From an uncultured Duncaniella sp. (GTDB taxonomy: Bacteria > Bacteroidota > Bacteroidia > Bacteroidales > Muribaculaceae), in the NCBI RefSeq assembly GCF_910577345.1, contig NZ_CAJTMT010000016.1, forward strand, positions 3,143 through 67,142: a stretch of 64,000 nt of DNA, given 5' to 3'. Below the pieces are notes generated by a model. The model searched no databases. It was not told the origin of the DNA and was given only the letters and a program-made list of their open reading frames with translations. Of the stretch, positions 35,015 to 44,351 are shown one piece after another (positions within the stretch are counted from its first letter, which is position 1; each line of letters begins with the position of its first letter). A program made the translations under genes and the position numbers.

Positions 35015-36916
35015 ATGAGAAAATGGCGAATTGAAGACAGTGAGGAGCTGTATAACATCCAGGGATGGGGACGTAAGTATTTCTCCATTAATGAAAAAGG
35101 AAATGTGGCAGTGACACCCCGTGAGGGTTTCGCCTCCGTAGACCTCCGCGAAGTGATGGATGAGCTGCAGGTGCGCGACATCACATCGCCCGTGCTTCTG
35201 CGTTTCCCGGACATCCTGGACAACCGTATCGAGAAGATTTCCAATTGTTTTGCGGTTGCGTCGAAGGAGTATGACTACACTGCGCAGAACTACATCATCT
35301 ATCCCATAAAGGTGAATCAGATGCGTCCCGTTGTGGAGGAAATCGTCACTCACGGCGAAAAGTTCAATATCGGTCTTGAGGCCGGTTCAAAACCTGAGCT
35401 TCATGCCGTCCTTGCCACAAACATCAAGGAAAACGCCCTTATCATCTGCAACGGCTACAAGGACCAGACCTATATCGAGCTTGCGCTGCTTGCCCAGAAG
35501 ATGGGACGCCGCATATATATAGTGGTGGAAAAGCTCAACGAGCTCCGCATCATCGCCGATGCCGCCAAGCGTATAGGCATCGATCCCAACGTCGGCATCC
35601 GCATCAAGCTCGCATCGTCCGGTTCGGGCAAGTGGGAGACAAGCGGCGGAGACGTCTCGAAATTCGGACTCAATTCCTCCGAACTTCTCGAAGCGCTTGA
35701 TTTCATGGAGCGCAACAAGATGAAGCATTGCCTCAAACTCATCCATTTCCATATCGGTAGCCAGATTACCAAGATCCGCCGCATCAAGACAGCCATCCGC
35801 GAGGCGGCGCAGTTCTATGTGCAGCTCACGCAGATGGGCTTCGACATCGACTTCATGGACATAGGCGGCGGTCTGGGCGTTGACTACGACGGCACCCGCA
35901 ACTCCGCATCCGGAAGCTCGATGAACTACAGTATTCAGGAGTATGCCAACGATGCCGTCTCGACCATCGTCGACGCATGTGCCAAAAACAATATCAAGCA
36001 GCCCAATATCATCAACGAGAGCGGACGGTCGCTGACCGCCCATCACTCGGTGCTCGTTTTCGAGGTGCTTGAGACAACCCAGCTCCCCTTCTGGAAGGAT
36101 TCAAAGGATATTCAGGATACCGACCATGAGCTTGCCAAGGAGCTTTACGAAATCTGGGACCGCCTTGACCAGCAGCGTCTTCTCGAAAGCTGGCATGATG
36201 CCCTCCAGATACGCGAGGAGGCCCTCGACCTGTTCAGCCTCGGTATGCTCGACCTCCGCACCCGTGCGCAGATTGAGGAACTGTTCTGGAGCATTGCCCG
36301 CGAGGTGGGCGACATCGCCGCCGGAATGAAACATGCTCCCGAGGAGCTTCGCAAGGTGGCAAAGATGGTGCCCGACAAATATTTCTGCAACTTCTCGCTC
36401 TTCCAGTCGCTGACCGACTCATGGGCCATCGACCAGGTGTTCCCGATTATCCCGCTCTCGCGTCTTGACGAGAAGCCCAACCGCACCTGCACGCTCCAGG
36501 ACATCACCTGCGACAGCGACGGCAAGATTTCAAACTTCATCTCGACCCACGGTGGCGTGGCCAACTCGCTCCCCGTCCATCCCGTCAAGCCGGGTGAACC
36601 CTATTATCTCGGTGTGTTCCTTGTCGGTGCCTATCAGGAAATCCTCGGTGACATGCACAATCTCTTCGGCGACACGAATGCCGTGCATATCTCGGTTTAC
36701 AAGGACCGCTATGAGATTGACCGCATCATCGACGGTGAGACCGTGGCCGATGTGCTTGACTACGTTCAGTTCAATCCCAAGAAACTCGTGCGCAATGTCG
36801 AGGCCTGGGTAACTGCCTCTATGAAGGCCGGAAAGATTACTCCCGACGAGGGTCGCGAATTCCTCAGCAACTACCGCTCCGGACTTTACGGCTATACATA
36901 TATAGAAAAAGATTGA
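35015..36916 (+). CDS. speA: Biosynthetic arginine decarboxylase
   Basis: A 633-residue PLP enzyme making agmatine for polyamine synthesis. It has the PLP-Lys region YPIKVNQMRPVVEEI (about 97-111), the Gly-rich phosphate site IGGGLGVDYDG (about 287-297), and the C-terminal LQDITCDSDGKISNFI with substrate-binding Asp and Cys. Length and layout match the SpeA family. truA begins at or just after the stop. Confidence 0.95.
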   Translation: MRKWRIEDSEELYNIQGWGRKYFSINEKGNVAVTPREGFASVDLREVMDELQVRDITSPVLLRFPDILDNRIEKISNCFAVASKEYDYTAQNYIIYPIKVNQMRPVVEEIVTHGEKFNIGLEAGSKPELHAVLATNIKENALIICNGYKDQTYIELALLAQKMGRRIYIVVEKLNELRIIADAAKRIGIDPNVGIRIKLASSGSGKWETSGGDVSKFGLNSSELLEALDFMERNKMKHCLKLIHFHIGSQITKIRRIKTAIREAAQFYVQLTQMGFDIDFMDIGGGLGVDYDGTRNSASGSSMNYSIQEYANDAVSTIVDACAKNNIKQPNIINESGRSLTAHHSVLVFEVLETTQLPFWKDSKDIQDTDHELAKELYEIWDRLDQQRLLESWHDALQIREEALDLFSLGMLDLRTRAQIEELFWSIAREVGDIAAGMKHAPEELRKVAKMVPDKYFCNFSLFQSLTDSWAIDQVFPIIPLSRLDEKPNRTCTLQDITCDSDGKISNFISTHGGVANSLPVHPVKPGEPYYLGVFLVGAYQEILGDMHNLFGDTNAVHISVYKDRYEIDRIIDGETVADVLDYVQFNPKKLVRNVEAWVTASMKAGKITPDEGREFLSNYRSGLYGYTYIEKD

Positions 36917-36921
36917 CCGCT

Positions 36922-37692
36922 GTGGGACAGACGAGATATTTCATGCGTCTGGCCTACCGTGGCGCGCCTTTCCACGGTTGGCAGTGCCAGCCGGGGGAAG
37001 TGACGGTGCAGTCGGTGATTGAGGCGGCGCTGTCGACCATAATGCGTACCGACATGAAGATTGTCGGTGCGGGCCGTACCGACACTGGAGTCAATGCCCG
37101 CATGATGGTCGCACATTTCGATGTGGCCGAGCCTCTTGCGGAGCCGGGACAGCTTGTCAGGAAGCTCAATGCGCTCGTCGGCAAGGATATTGCCATCGAG
37201 GAGATTTATGAGGTGGGTCCGGAGAGCCATGCGCGCTTCGATGCCACTTCGCGCACCTATCATTACTATGCTGTCACCTCCAAGTCGCCGTTTTTCTATC
37301 CGCTGAGCTGGAAAGCTCCCGCCGGTCTCGATTTCGACAAGATGAACGAGGCTGCGGCTCTGCTGCTCGAAACCTCGGATTTCACTTCTTTTGCCAAACT
37401 CCATACGGATGCCAAGACCAATATCTGCCGCGTCACCAAGGCGCGGTGGGAACAGGTCGGGCCTGACGCATGGGTCTTTGTCATCACCGCCGACCGTTTT
37501 CTCCGCAATATGGTCAGGGCCGTGGTGGGTACGCTCGTGGAAGTGGGCCGTGGAAAGATGTCGGTCGAACGTTTCGCCGAGGTGATAGCCAAGAAGGACC
37601 GTTGCGCGGCCGGAACCTCGATGCCGGGCCATGCGCTCTATCTCTGGGATGTGACCTATCCCGAAGGAACACGCAGGTCGGTGGACGCATAG
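36922..37692 (+). CDS. truA: tRNA pseudouridine(38-40) synthase
   Basis: A 256-residue enzyme from the GTG at 36922; a TTG at 36913 overlapping the speA stop (TTGA) is an alternative. The catalytic Asp is in GAGRTDTGVNARMMVAHF, with LAYRGAPFHGWQ near the N-terminus and LRNMVRAVVGTLVEVG near the C-terminus. It modifies U38-40 of the tRNA anticodon stem. It is translationally linked to speA by position. Confidence 0.92.
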   Translation: MGQTRYFMRLAYRGAPFHGWQCQPGEVTVQSVIEAALSTIMRTDMKIVGAGRTDTGVNARMMVAHFDVAEPLAEPGQLVRKLNALVGKDIAIEEIYEVGPESHARFDATSRTYHYYAVTSKSPFFYPLSWKAPAGLDFDKMNEAAALLLETSDFTSFAKLHTDAKTNICRVTKARWEQVGPDAWVFVITADRFLRNMVRAVVGTLVEVGRGKMSVERFAEVIAKKDRCAAGTSMPGHALYLWDVTYPEGTRRSVDA

Positions 37693-37732
37693 ACAAAATT
37701 TGCAGGAAAAATACATTTGCAGGAAAGCACTC

Positions 37733-37906
37733 GCAGGAAGGGTACAAAAGGACAAAAGGTCAGAAGAAACAAAGAAAAGATATAATCCGTATGATAATCA
37801 GATGGTTATCGACTGCCTGTCAGATTGTGCGGATAAGATGATTTGAATGATGAATATAAATAATTGTGTTTCTTCTGATCTTTTTGTCCTTTTGTACCCT
37901 TCCTGC
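37733..37906. repeat. Dispersed intergenic hairpin element (copy b)
   Basis: The left arm from GCAGGAAGGGTACAAAAGGA (37733-37771) and a right arm ending TTTTGTACCCTTCCTGC (37867-37906) pair over about 39 bp with few mismatches. The 95-bp centre is unrelated. Short GCAGGAA words precede the left arm. It lies between truA and glsA. Confidence 0.85.
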
Positions 37907-37923
37907 AACACATATTATCAACC

Positions 37924-38838
37924 ATGAATTATAAACACATACTTTCGGAAATTGCAGCGGAGATAGAGCCGTTGCGTACAGTGGGCCGTCAGGCAGACTA
38001 TATCCCAGCACTTGCAAAGGTCAATCCCGACCGTTTCGGCATCTGCATCACGACAACTCACGGCGATGTGATTGAATGGGGCGATGTCGACGAGCGTTTT
38101 TCAATCCAGAGTGTAACCAAGGTGTTCACTCTTTCAATGGCCCTCTCCATCATGGGTGAGAGACTGTGGGAGAGGGTGGGGAAGGAGCCTTCAGGGGCGG
38201 CTTTCAATTCTCTCATTCAGCTTGAACTCGACCGTGGAGTCCCGCGCAATCCGTTCATCAATGCCGGTGCGATAGTGGTGGCCGATGTGCTGCTGACGCA
38301 ACTGGCCAATCCCGAGGCTGATTATCTTGACTTCGTCAGAAAAATTGCTTGTGACGACACCATTGACTATGACCGTGAGGTGGCCGCTTCAGAGCGTGAG
38401 AAAGGCTATATCAATGCTGCCATAGCCAATATGCTGAAGTATTACGGGAATCTTGAGAATGATATTGAGGAGGTGTTGCACTTCTATTTCCTGCAGTGTT
38501 CGGTAGAGATGAATTGCCGGCAGCTTTCGCGCGCTTTCCTTCCGTTTGCCGACCGCCACTCGGAGTTTTCCTTTGGCGATGTAAGGCTGACATCCTCACA
38601 AGTGAAGCGAATCAATGCCGTCATGCAGACATGCGGATTCTACAACGATGCCGGGGAGTATTCCTACCTCGTCGGTCTTCCCGGCAAGAGCGGTGTCGGA
38701 GGTGGCATAGGCGCGGTCTATCCGGGGAGATATGCCGTGGCCACATGGAGTCCGCGCCTCAATGAGAAAGGCAATTCCGTGATGGGCATGAAAGCCCTCG
38801 AGCTCCTCACAACCCATACCCGCGAGTCGATATTCTAA
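37924..38838 (+). CDS. glsA: Glutaminase A
   Basis: A 304-residue beta-lactamase-fold glutaminase hydrolysing glutamine to glutamate and ammonia. The catalytic SxxK is in RFSIQSVTKVFTLSMAL; NPFINAGAIVVADVL, GVGGGIGAVYPGRYAVATWSPRLNEKGNSVMG near the end are conserved. No glutamate antiporter is immediately downstream, although an AspT-family exchanger is encoded 1 kb further. Confidence 0.93.
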   Translation: MNYKHILSEIAAEIEPLRTVGRQADYIPALAKVNPDRFGICITTTHGDVIEWGDVDERFSIQSVTKVFTLSMALSIMGERLWERVGKEPSGAAFNSLIQLELDRGVPRNPFINAGAIVVADVLLTQLANPEADYLDFVRKIACDDTIDYDREVAASEREKGYINAAIANMLKYYGNLENDIEEVLHFYFLQCSVEMNCRQLSRAFLPFADRHSEFSFGDVRLTSSQVKRINAVMQTCGFYNDAGEYSYLVGLPGKSGVGGGIGAVYPGRYAVATWSPRLNEKGNSVMGMKALELLTTHTRESIF

Positions 38839-38854
38839 GCTGATTAATTTCAGC

Positions 38855-38959
38855 TTTGTAGGGACGCGCTGTAGCGCGTATGCCGGATGAAAGATACAAT
38901 ATGCTGCATTGTATATCCTTTTGTCATCCGGCATACGCGCTACAGCGCGTCCCTACAAA
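38855..38959. repeat. 36-bp perfect inverted repeat with nested palindrome
   Basis: TTTGTAGGGACGCGCTGTAG continuing to CGCGTATGCCGGATGA (38855-38890) is repeated exactly in inverse orientation (38924-38959) with a 33-bp loop. Each arm contains its own palindrome ACGCGCTGTAGCGCGT. The outer TGTAGGGACGC word is shared with the element at 8538. It lies 3' of glsA; the space to 39306 contains only this and a doubtful small frame. Confidence 0.9.
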
Positions 38960-39020
38960 CGGTTTGCAAAAAAATCCTGCCTGTTTTGCAAATTCGCACC
39001 TTTTCCGGGATTTCCGGTTT

Positions 39021-39028
39021 TAACTTTG
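39021..39028 (+). promoter_or_regulatory. Candidate -7 element (TAACTTTG)
   Basis: An exact TAnnTTTG match 25 bp upstream of the small frame at 39053; the -33 region is weak. Confidence 0.35.
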
Positions 39029-39052
39029 CATCAAACTTAAAACCAAAAGACA

Positions 39053-39253
39053 ATGGAAAACACCACAAATTACAAAAACAGCCGTTTCGGCACACGCAAA
39101 ATAGGATGGGAATACGCGATAAGAGGGTTGAAACGCCGGTTAGCGGTACGAAAAACTTGTTTCAGACCACTCTATGAGAAACTCATGGAATGGTTATCAG
39201 TGATTGTTTGCGTCCGGGTGGCGGCGTTGAGAGTGCTATATGATTTCCCGTAG
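39053..39253 (+). CDS. Small basic hypothetical protein
   Basis: A 66-residue frame starting MENTTNYKNSRFGTRKIGWE, basic in the middle (LKRRLAVRKTCFRP) with a hydrophobic end. A promoter-like TAACTTTG is at the right distance. It has no recognised family and could be a non-coding leader or RNA. Confidence 0.3.
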   Translation: MENTTNYKNSRFGTRKIGWEYAIRGLKRRLAVRKTCFRPLYEKLMEWLSVIVCVRVAALRVLYDFP

Positions 39254-39305
39254 GAATCTTATGGAATCCTGTAGGTTTGCAATATCATTGTCCGCTATCA
39301 GCGCT

Positions 39306-39602
39306 CTATCGTAAGGCATAGATTGCATCGCGGGTTATTTCCGATTTCAGGAATGGGTTGAGACTCTTGCGGTCACGGACAATATCGACTGACTTTCCGA
39401 GTAGTGTTTCAAGATAGCGTTTCAGGCGTATTATGAGAAACATTTTTGCATCCATGTCCACGCAAACGTCAATGTCGCTGTCATCTCTCTGTTCGCCACG
39501 CGCAACCGAACCGAATATGCACAGAGATCGCACCCCGAAATCGTCGCGGAGCGTATGGGCGTTATGCCTCAGGATGTCGATATATTCATCACATGTTCTC
39601 AT
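39306..39602 (-). CDS. MNT-type nucleotidyltransferase (orphan)
   Basis: A 98-residue minimal nucleotidyltransferase with the GSVARGEQRDDSDIDVCVDM motif (GS then D-x-D). Such proteins are antitoxins that AMPylate a HEPN toxin (MntA/HepT). No DUF86/HEPN partner is adjacent on either side, so this is an orphan antitoxin-like gene. The Abi-like HEPN gene at 15.6 kb is of another family. Confidence 0.82.
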   Translation of the reverse strand: MRTCDEYIDILRHNAHTLRDDFGVRSLCIFGSVARGEQRDDSDIDVCVDMDAKMFLIIRLKRYLETLLGKSVDIVRDRKSLNPFLKSEITRDAIYALR

Positions 39603-39709
39603 ATTGCTTTTCTCGGTCGTTTTTACAAAGTTACAACAAATTTCCTTAATTCAAAGTTGCGGTTGGTAAATTATCCGGAAACTTCTGATGGAAATGTTCT
39701 TTTCCGGAA

Positions 39710-41371
39710 CTATATGAAGCAGAGGATTATGAGTTGGGCGATGATTACGCGGCAGAACATCGAGAGGGGATAGACTGTGGCGTAGCTGACGGTTGCGTAG
39801 TCGCCCGGGACGATATCGTTGGCGTAGTTGAGGGCCATGGGGTTGGCCATGCTGCCACAGAGCATACCGCATGTGAGGCCGAAATCGAGGCGGAACATCT
39901 TCATGGCGACAGCTCCCATTATCAGGACCGGAATGACGGTGATGAGGAAGCCGAGTCCGATCCAAAGCAGTCCTTCCGAGCGCATGATGGTGTCGAGGAA
40001 CTGCGCTCCCGCATCGAGTCCGAGACAGGCGAGATAGAGCGACAGTCCGATTCCGCGGAGCATGAGATTGGCACTGCGGGTGGTGTAGGTGACGAGGCGG
40101 AACTGCGGGCCGAAACGACCGATGAGTATGCCGATGATGATGGGACCACCGGCAAGACCGAGTTTGATTGGTGTGGATATGCCCGGGATGGCGATGGGGA
40201 TTGAACCGACCACAAGGCCGAGCACAATACCGATGAAAATGGCACCGAGATTGGGGTCCTTCAGTTTGACTTCGGTGTTGCCGAGTATACGTTCGACCTT
40301 CTCGATGTCGGCAGCACTGCCCACGACATTTAGCACGTCGCCCAGTTGCAGGACGAGACCCGGAGTGGCGAGGAGATGCAGACCACTGCGGCTGATGCGG
40401 CTGATGTTGATGTGATACTGGTTGCGGAGGCGGAGCGATCCGAGTTTCTTGCCGTTGATTGATGAACGGCTGACGATGATGCGGCGCGAGATAAGCTGGT
40501 TGTCGATTGAATTCCAGTCGATGTCTTTCTTGTTCCAGTCGCGGGCCTCCTGCTTGCCGAAGAGCACTTTGAGTTTCGGACAGTCGGTCGGAGTGGTGAT
40601 GACGAGCAGATGGTCATCTTTCTGCAATATCGTGTCGGAATCCGGGAGGCTCACATTCTCGTTTCTCCACAGACGGGAGATGACAAACGGCGTTTTCGTG
40701 ACCTGTGAGATCTGGCGGACGGTCATGTCGTAGATGGCAGGATTGCAGACCTTGAATTCAGCGATGAAAGTGCCGTCAGGCTCTTCGGTTGCAGACGATA
40801 GCGGTGTCCCGGGCTTGATGAGGATTTTGCGTAAGGCTATTATTCCGAGGATTACGCCGACAACGCCGAGCGGATATGTCACCGCGCAGCTCAGGGCGGC
40901 ACCGTTGGCCGACAGCCCCATCTGTTCGAGTGCCTGTTGGGCCGCACCGAGGGCAGGGGTGTTTGTCGTAGCGCCGCAGAGGATACCGGTAGCTTCCCCT
41001 ATTGGTACGCCGAGACAGAGGCTGATGAGTATGGTCATGACTGTTCCGATGGCCAGCACTCCCAATCCGAGCAGGTTGAGCTGCAGTCCACCCTTGCGGA
41101 AGGAGCTGAAGAAACCGGGGCCGACTTTCAGACCAAGCTCGTAGACAAAGAGGACGAGGCCGAGATTCTCGGTGTAGTGCAGTATCGTCGGGTCGATTGA
41201 AAGGCCTATGTGACCTGCGAGAATTCCGGCAAAGAACACGAAAGTCACTCCGAGCGAGATTCCCCACACACGGATTTTACCCAATGCAAGCCCGACAGCG
41301 ATGATGATTGAGATGACAATCACCGCCTGAAGGGCCGAATGGCTGAGAAATATGTCATAAATCCATTCCAT
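39710..41371 (-). CDS. AspT/YidE-family putative transporter
   Basis: A 553-residue inner-membrane protein with two AspT-type membrane halves of about five helices each around two central RCK_C (TrkA-C) regulatory domains (SLPDSDTILQKDDHLLVITTP and LVLQLGDVLNVVGSAADIEKVERILG). Family members exchange aspartate and alanine or other acids. The GAxTNTPALGAAQQAL phrase in the first half and CGSMANPMALNYAN in the second are conserved. The substrate here is unknown. Confidence 0.85.
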   Translation of the reverse strand: MEWIYDIFLSHSALQAVIVISIIIAVGLALGKIRVWGISLGVTFVFFAGILAGHIGLSIDPTILHYTENLGLVLFVYELGLKVGPGFFSSFRKGGLQLNLLGLGVLAIGTVMTILISLCLGVPIGEATGILCGATTNTPALGAAQQALEQMGLSANGAALSCAVTYPLGVVGVILGIIALRKILIKPGTPLSSATEEPDGTFIAEFKVCNPAIYDMTVRQISQVTKTPFVISRLWRNENVSLPDSDTILQKDDHLLVITTPTDCPKLKVLFGKQEARDWNKKDIDWNSIDNQLISRRIIVSRSSINGKKLGSLRLRNQYHINISRISRSGLHLLATPGLVLQLGDVLNVVGSAADIEKVERILGNTEVKLKDPNLGAIFIGIVLGLVVGSIPIAIPGISTPIKLGLAGGPIIIGILIGRFGPQFRLVTYTTRSANLMLRGIGLSLYLACLGLDAGAQFLDTIMRSEGLLWIGLGFLITVIPVLIMGAVAMKMFRLDFGLTCGMLCGSMANPMALNYANDIVPGDYATVSYATVYPLSMFCRVIIAQLIILCFI

Positions 41372-41395
41372 GATGCAAAATTAGTAAATAATGCT

Positions 41396-41403
41396 TAAAT
41401 TTG
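41396..41403 (+). promoter_or_regulatory. Candidate prfB -7 element, back to back with a minus-strand one
   Basis: TAAATTTG faces prfB; a minus-strand TAATTTTG (41376-41383) faces the transporter gene, in an 80-bp divergent space. Confidence 0.4.
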
Positions 41404-41450
41404 CAGACAAATCAGATATTTATAAACCCGTTTCATCCGTAACCCATATT

Positions 41451-42567
41451 ATGATTACTCAGGAACAATTAAAAGAGACTTTTGAGCGCAAGTTGGCGCT
41501 GAGGAGGTATCTTTGACATCGACAGCAAGAAAATCCAGGTAGAGGAGGAAGAACTCCGCACACATGTGCCCGATTTCTGGGAGCACCCCAAGGAAGCTCA
41601 GGCACAGATGAAAAAAATCAAGGACCTTCAGGCATGGATTGAAGGCTATGAGGAGATTGACAAGACCGTCAACGAACTCGAACTCGCATGGGACTTCCTC
41701 AAGGAAGGTCTCGTGGAAGAGAGTGATATTGACGCTCTCTATGCCGACGCAATTTCCAAGATTGAGAAACTTGAGCTCCGCAACATGCTCCGCCGCGAGG
41801 AGGACAAGCTCGGCGTGGTTCTGAAAATCAACTCCGGTGCCGGTGGCACGGAGAGTCAGGACTGGGCTTCGATGCTCATGCGAATGTATCTCCGCTGGTG
41901 TGAGAGCCACGGCTACAAGACCTCAATCGCCAACCTTCTTGAAGGTGATGAGGCCGGTATCAAGTCATGTACCATCAATGTCGAGGGCGACTTTGCCTAC
42001 GGCTATCTCAAGAGCGAGAACGGTGTCCACCGTCTCGTCCGCGTGTCGCCCTACAATGCACAGGGCAAGCGTATGACCTCATTTGCATCCGTATTCGTCA
42101 CCCCGCTTGTCGACGATACCATCGAGGTCAAGGTCGATCCGGCGCTCCTGTCGTGGGACACCTTCCGTTCGGGTGGTGCCGGCGGTCAGAACGTCAACAA
42201 GGTGGAATCAGGTGTGCGTCTGCGCTACCAGTTCACCGACCCCTACACCGGCGAGCAGGAGGAAATTCTCATTGAGAACACCGAGACCCGCGACCAGCCC
42301 AAGAACAAGGAGAACGCTATGCGTCAACTCCGTTCAATCCTCTATGACAAGGAACTGCAACATCGTCTGCAGGAACAGGCAAAGATTGAGGCCGGAAAGA
42401 TGAAAATCGAATGGGGTTCGCAGATACGCAGCTACGTCTTCGACGACCGCCGCGTCAAGGACCACCGCACCAACTATCAGACCAGCGACGTCGGAGGTGT
42501 GATGGACGGCGACCTCGATGCCTTCATCAAAGCCTACCTCATGGAATTCGCCGCCACCGAGGAGTAA
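41451..42567 (+). CDS. prfB: Peptide chain release factor 2 with programmed +1 frameshift
   Basis: RF2 is encoded as 41451-41513 joined to 41515-42567 (371 residues). After codon 21 (CTT, 41511-41513) the frame meets TGA (41514-41516); slipping +1 reads GAC. An internal AGGAGG (41502-41507) lies just upstream, giving the classic AGGAGG-TAT-CTT-TGA-C signal by which RF2 shortage promotes its own synthesis. The GGQ motif is in FRSGGAGGQNVNKVESGVRL and the UGA/UAA recognition domain is in the N-terminal half. Without the frameshift a 21-residue peptide results. Confidence 0.95.
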
Positions 42568-42633
42568 CCACAGGCGCCCTTAGCCCTCACAGGGGTTGGA
42601 AAATCCCATCCGGAGTCGGAAAATCTATTCGAT

Positions 42634-42714
42634 GTCAGACTTGTCGGACTCGTCGGACAAGTCTGACAGGTCCGACCGGTCTGACAAGTCCGACAAGTCC
42701 GACCCGTCAGAAAT
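42634..42714. repeat. 9-bp tandem repeat array (GTCNGACAA type)
   Basis: Nine consecutive 9-bp units: GTCAGACTT, GTCGGACTC, GTCGGACAA, GTCTGACAG, GTCCGACCG, GTCTGACAA, GTCCGACAA, GTCCGACCC, GTCAGAAAT. TCAGACTTGTC and GACAAGTCTGA within it can form a hairpin. No coding start. It lies between the convergent prfB and symporter genes, a 306-bp space otherwise filled by the hairpin at 42734. Confidence 0.85.
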
Positions 42715-42733
42715 CCCACCCAATCCCCCTCGG

Positions 42734-42845
42734 GAAAGCCACAGAAAGCCGGAAGGTCAGAAGAAACATAAGCCAATAATCAGCATTCCCAAACGCTGAA
42801 AAAACTCTTATGTCCCTTCTGACCTTCTGGCTTTCTGTGCCTTTC
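42734..42845. repeat. Dispersed intergenic hairpin element (copy c)
   Basis: The left arm from GAAAGCCACAGAAAGCCGGA (42734-42772, containing AAGGTCAGAAGAAACATAAG) pairs with 42807-42845 over 39 bp with three mismatches. Confidence 0.85.
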
Positions 42846-42872
42846 TTGCTTAATCCATATTGCTCGCTAATT

Positions 42873-44309
42873 TTACTCCCAGCATTCGGTCTCATCCGCG
42901 ATTTCGGGGATGGTCGATGAACGGTAGACCGGATCCTTGCCTTCACGGAGTTGTTTTCGGTAGTCTTGCATCAGCCTGACAGCATACTTGCCAAGCATAA
43001 GGATGGCCGCGAGGTTGCAGAGGGTCATCAGTGCCATTGTGATGTCCGCAAAGCCCCACACAAGGTCAAGCGACATCACAGCCCCGGCATATACGATACC
43101 TCCGACGAGCAGACGGTAGATGTTGATGATAGTGTCGTTGTTGTGGATAAAGCGTATGTTGGTCTCGCCGTAATAATAGTTGGCGATTATACTCGTGAAC
43201 GCGAAGAAGAATATGGCGATGCTGACGAAGGTGGAACCGTAGTTGTGACCTCCTCCGAATCCAGCGTCGATGGCGCGCTGTGTGAGCACGATTCCGTCAT
43301 GCCCTTCCATAAAGATACCGCTGCAAAGGATAATGAATGCAGTGGCTGTGCAGACGAGAAGAGTGTCGGTGTAAACACCGAGAGTCTGTATCAGTCCTTG
43401 CTTCACGGGATGGCTTACCGAGGCGGTCGCGGCGGCATTCGGTGTGGAGCCTTCGCCCGCTTCGTTGCTGAACAGTCCGCGCTTTATACCCATGATCATT
43501 GCCGCGCCGATTGTGCCCCCCATAGCTTCATCAAATCCGAACGCATTTTCGACTATCATTGCCATCACTTCGGGGAAGCGATGGATGTTAAGAATGATAA
43601 TCACGATGGCCATGACTATATAGGCAATGGCCATCACGGGCACTACAATCTCGCTGAAACGCGATATGCGCTGCACACCGCCCCAGATTACGGTCAGAGT
43701 CAGTATGCAGAGTCCCCATGCCGTCCATTGTGTCGGCACTCCGAACGAGGTGTGGAGCGCATCGGCGACGGTGTTGGATTGCACTGAATTGAATGCGAAA
43801 CCGAAGGTGAGGGTGATGAGGATGGCGAATGTCACTGCCCACCACCGTTTGTGAAGTCCTTTGAGTATATAGTAGGCCGGGCCACCCATGAATGATTTTT
43901 CACCCTTGACCTTGAAGAGCTGTGCGAGTGTGGATTCGACAAAGGCGCTTGCCGCACCGAAGATAGCGATGACCCACATCCAGAACACGGCTCCCGGACC
44001 TCCTATGGCTATTGCTGTGCCAACACCGGCGAGGTTGCCTGTTCCGACTCGTGAGGCTATCGAGAGGGCGAATGCCTGGAATGAACTGATGGAACCGTGG
44101 TGAGGTGCATCGTTCCTGCGCTTGTCGTTGTTGCGCTTACCCGAACGCATGAGCAACCTGAGCATCTCGCCCACCATGCGGAACTGAACGCCACGGGTAA
44201 CTATGGTGAAAAACAGTGCGGCCGCAAGCAACACAGTCACCATGACATAGTCTGTCAGCACTCCACTGACAGCGGAAACAATATCCTGAAGGGTTGTAGA
44301 AGTCGTCAT
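42873..44309 (-). CDS. AGCS-family alanine/glycine:cation symporter
   Basis: A 478-residue inner-membrane protein with about eleven helices. It carries the AGCS signatures FQAFALSIASRVGTGNLAGVGTAIAIGGPGAVFWMW and FSNEAGEGSTPNAAA. It takes up alanine or glycine with Na. The start is set at 44309; a longer frame adds a 23-residue non-family segment. Confidence 0.92.
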   Translation of the reverse strand: MTTSTTLQDIVSAVSGVLTDYVMVTVLLAAALFFTIVTRGVQFRMVGEMLRLLMRSGKRNNDKRRNDAPHHGSISSFQAFALSIASRVGTGNLAGVGTAIAIGGPGAVFWMWVIAIFGAASAFVESTLAQLFKVKGEKSFMGGPAYYILKGLHKRWWAVTFAILITLTFGFAFNSVQSNTVADALHTSFGVPTQWTAWGLCILTLTVIWGGVQRISRFSEIVVPVMAIAYIVMAIVIIILNIHRFPEVMAMIVENAFGFDEAMGGTIGAAMIMGIKRGLFSNEAGEGSTPNAAATASVSHPVKQGLIQTLGVYTDTLLVCTATAFIILCSGIFMEGHDGIVLTQRAIDAGFGGGHNYGSTFVSIAIFFFAFTSIIANYYYGETNIRFIHNNDTIINIYRLLVGGIVYAGAVMSLDLVWGFADITMALMTLCNLAAILMLGKYAVRLMQDYRKQLREGKDPVYRSSTIPEIADETECWE

Positions 44310-44351
44310 AATACTGCAAATATACTCAAAATGTGGGATTATGGAAACAGC

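Noticed and set aside
37924..41371. Glutaminase plus antiporter acid-resistance system
   Set aside because: The AspT-type gene is on the opposite strand and 0.9 kb away, and the family is not a glutamate/GABA antiporter, so a joint system is not supported.
42596..42799. Ser-Asp-Lys repeat peptide
   Set aside because: The reading frame only translates the 9-bp DNA repeat; no start context, and the array is palindromic in part.
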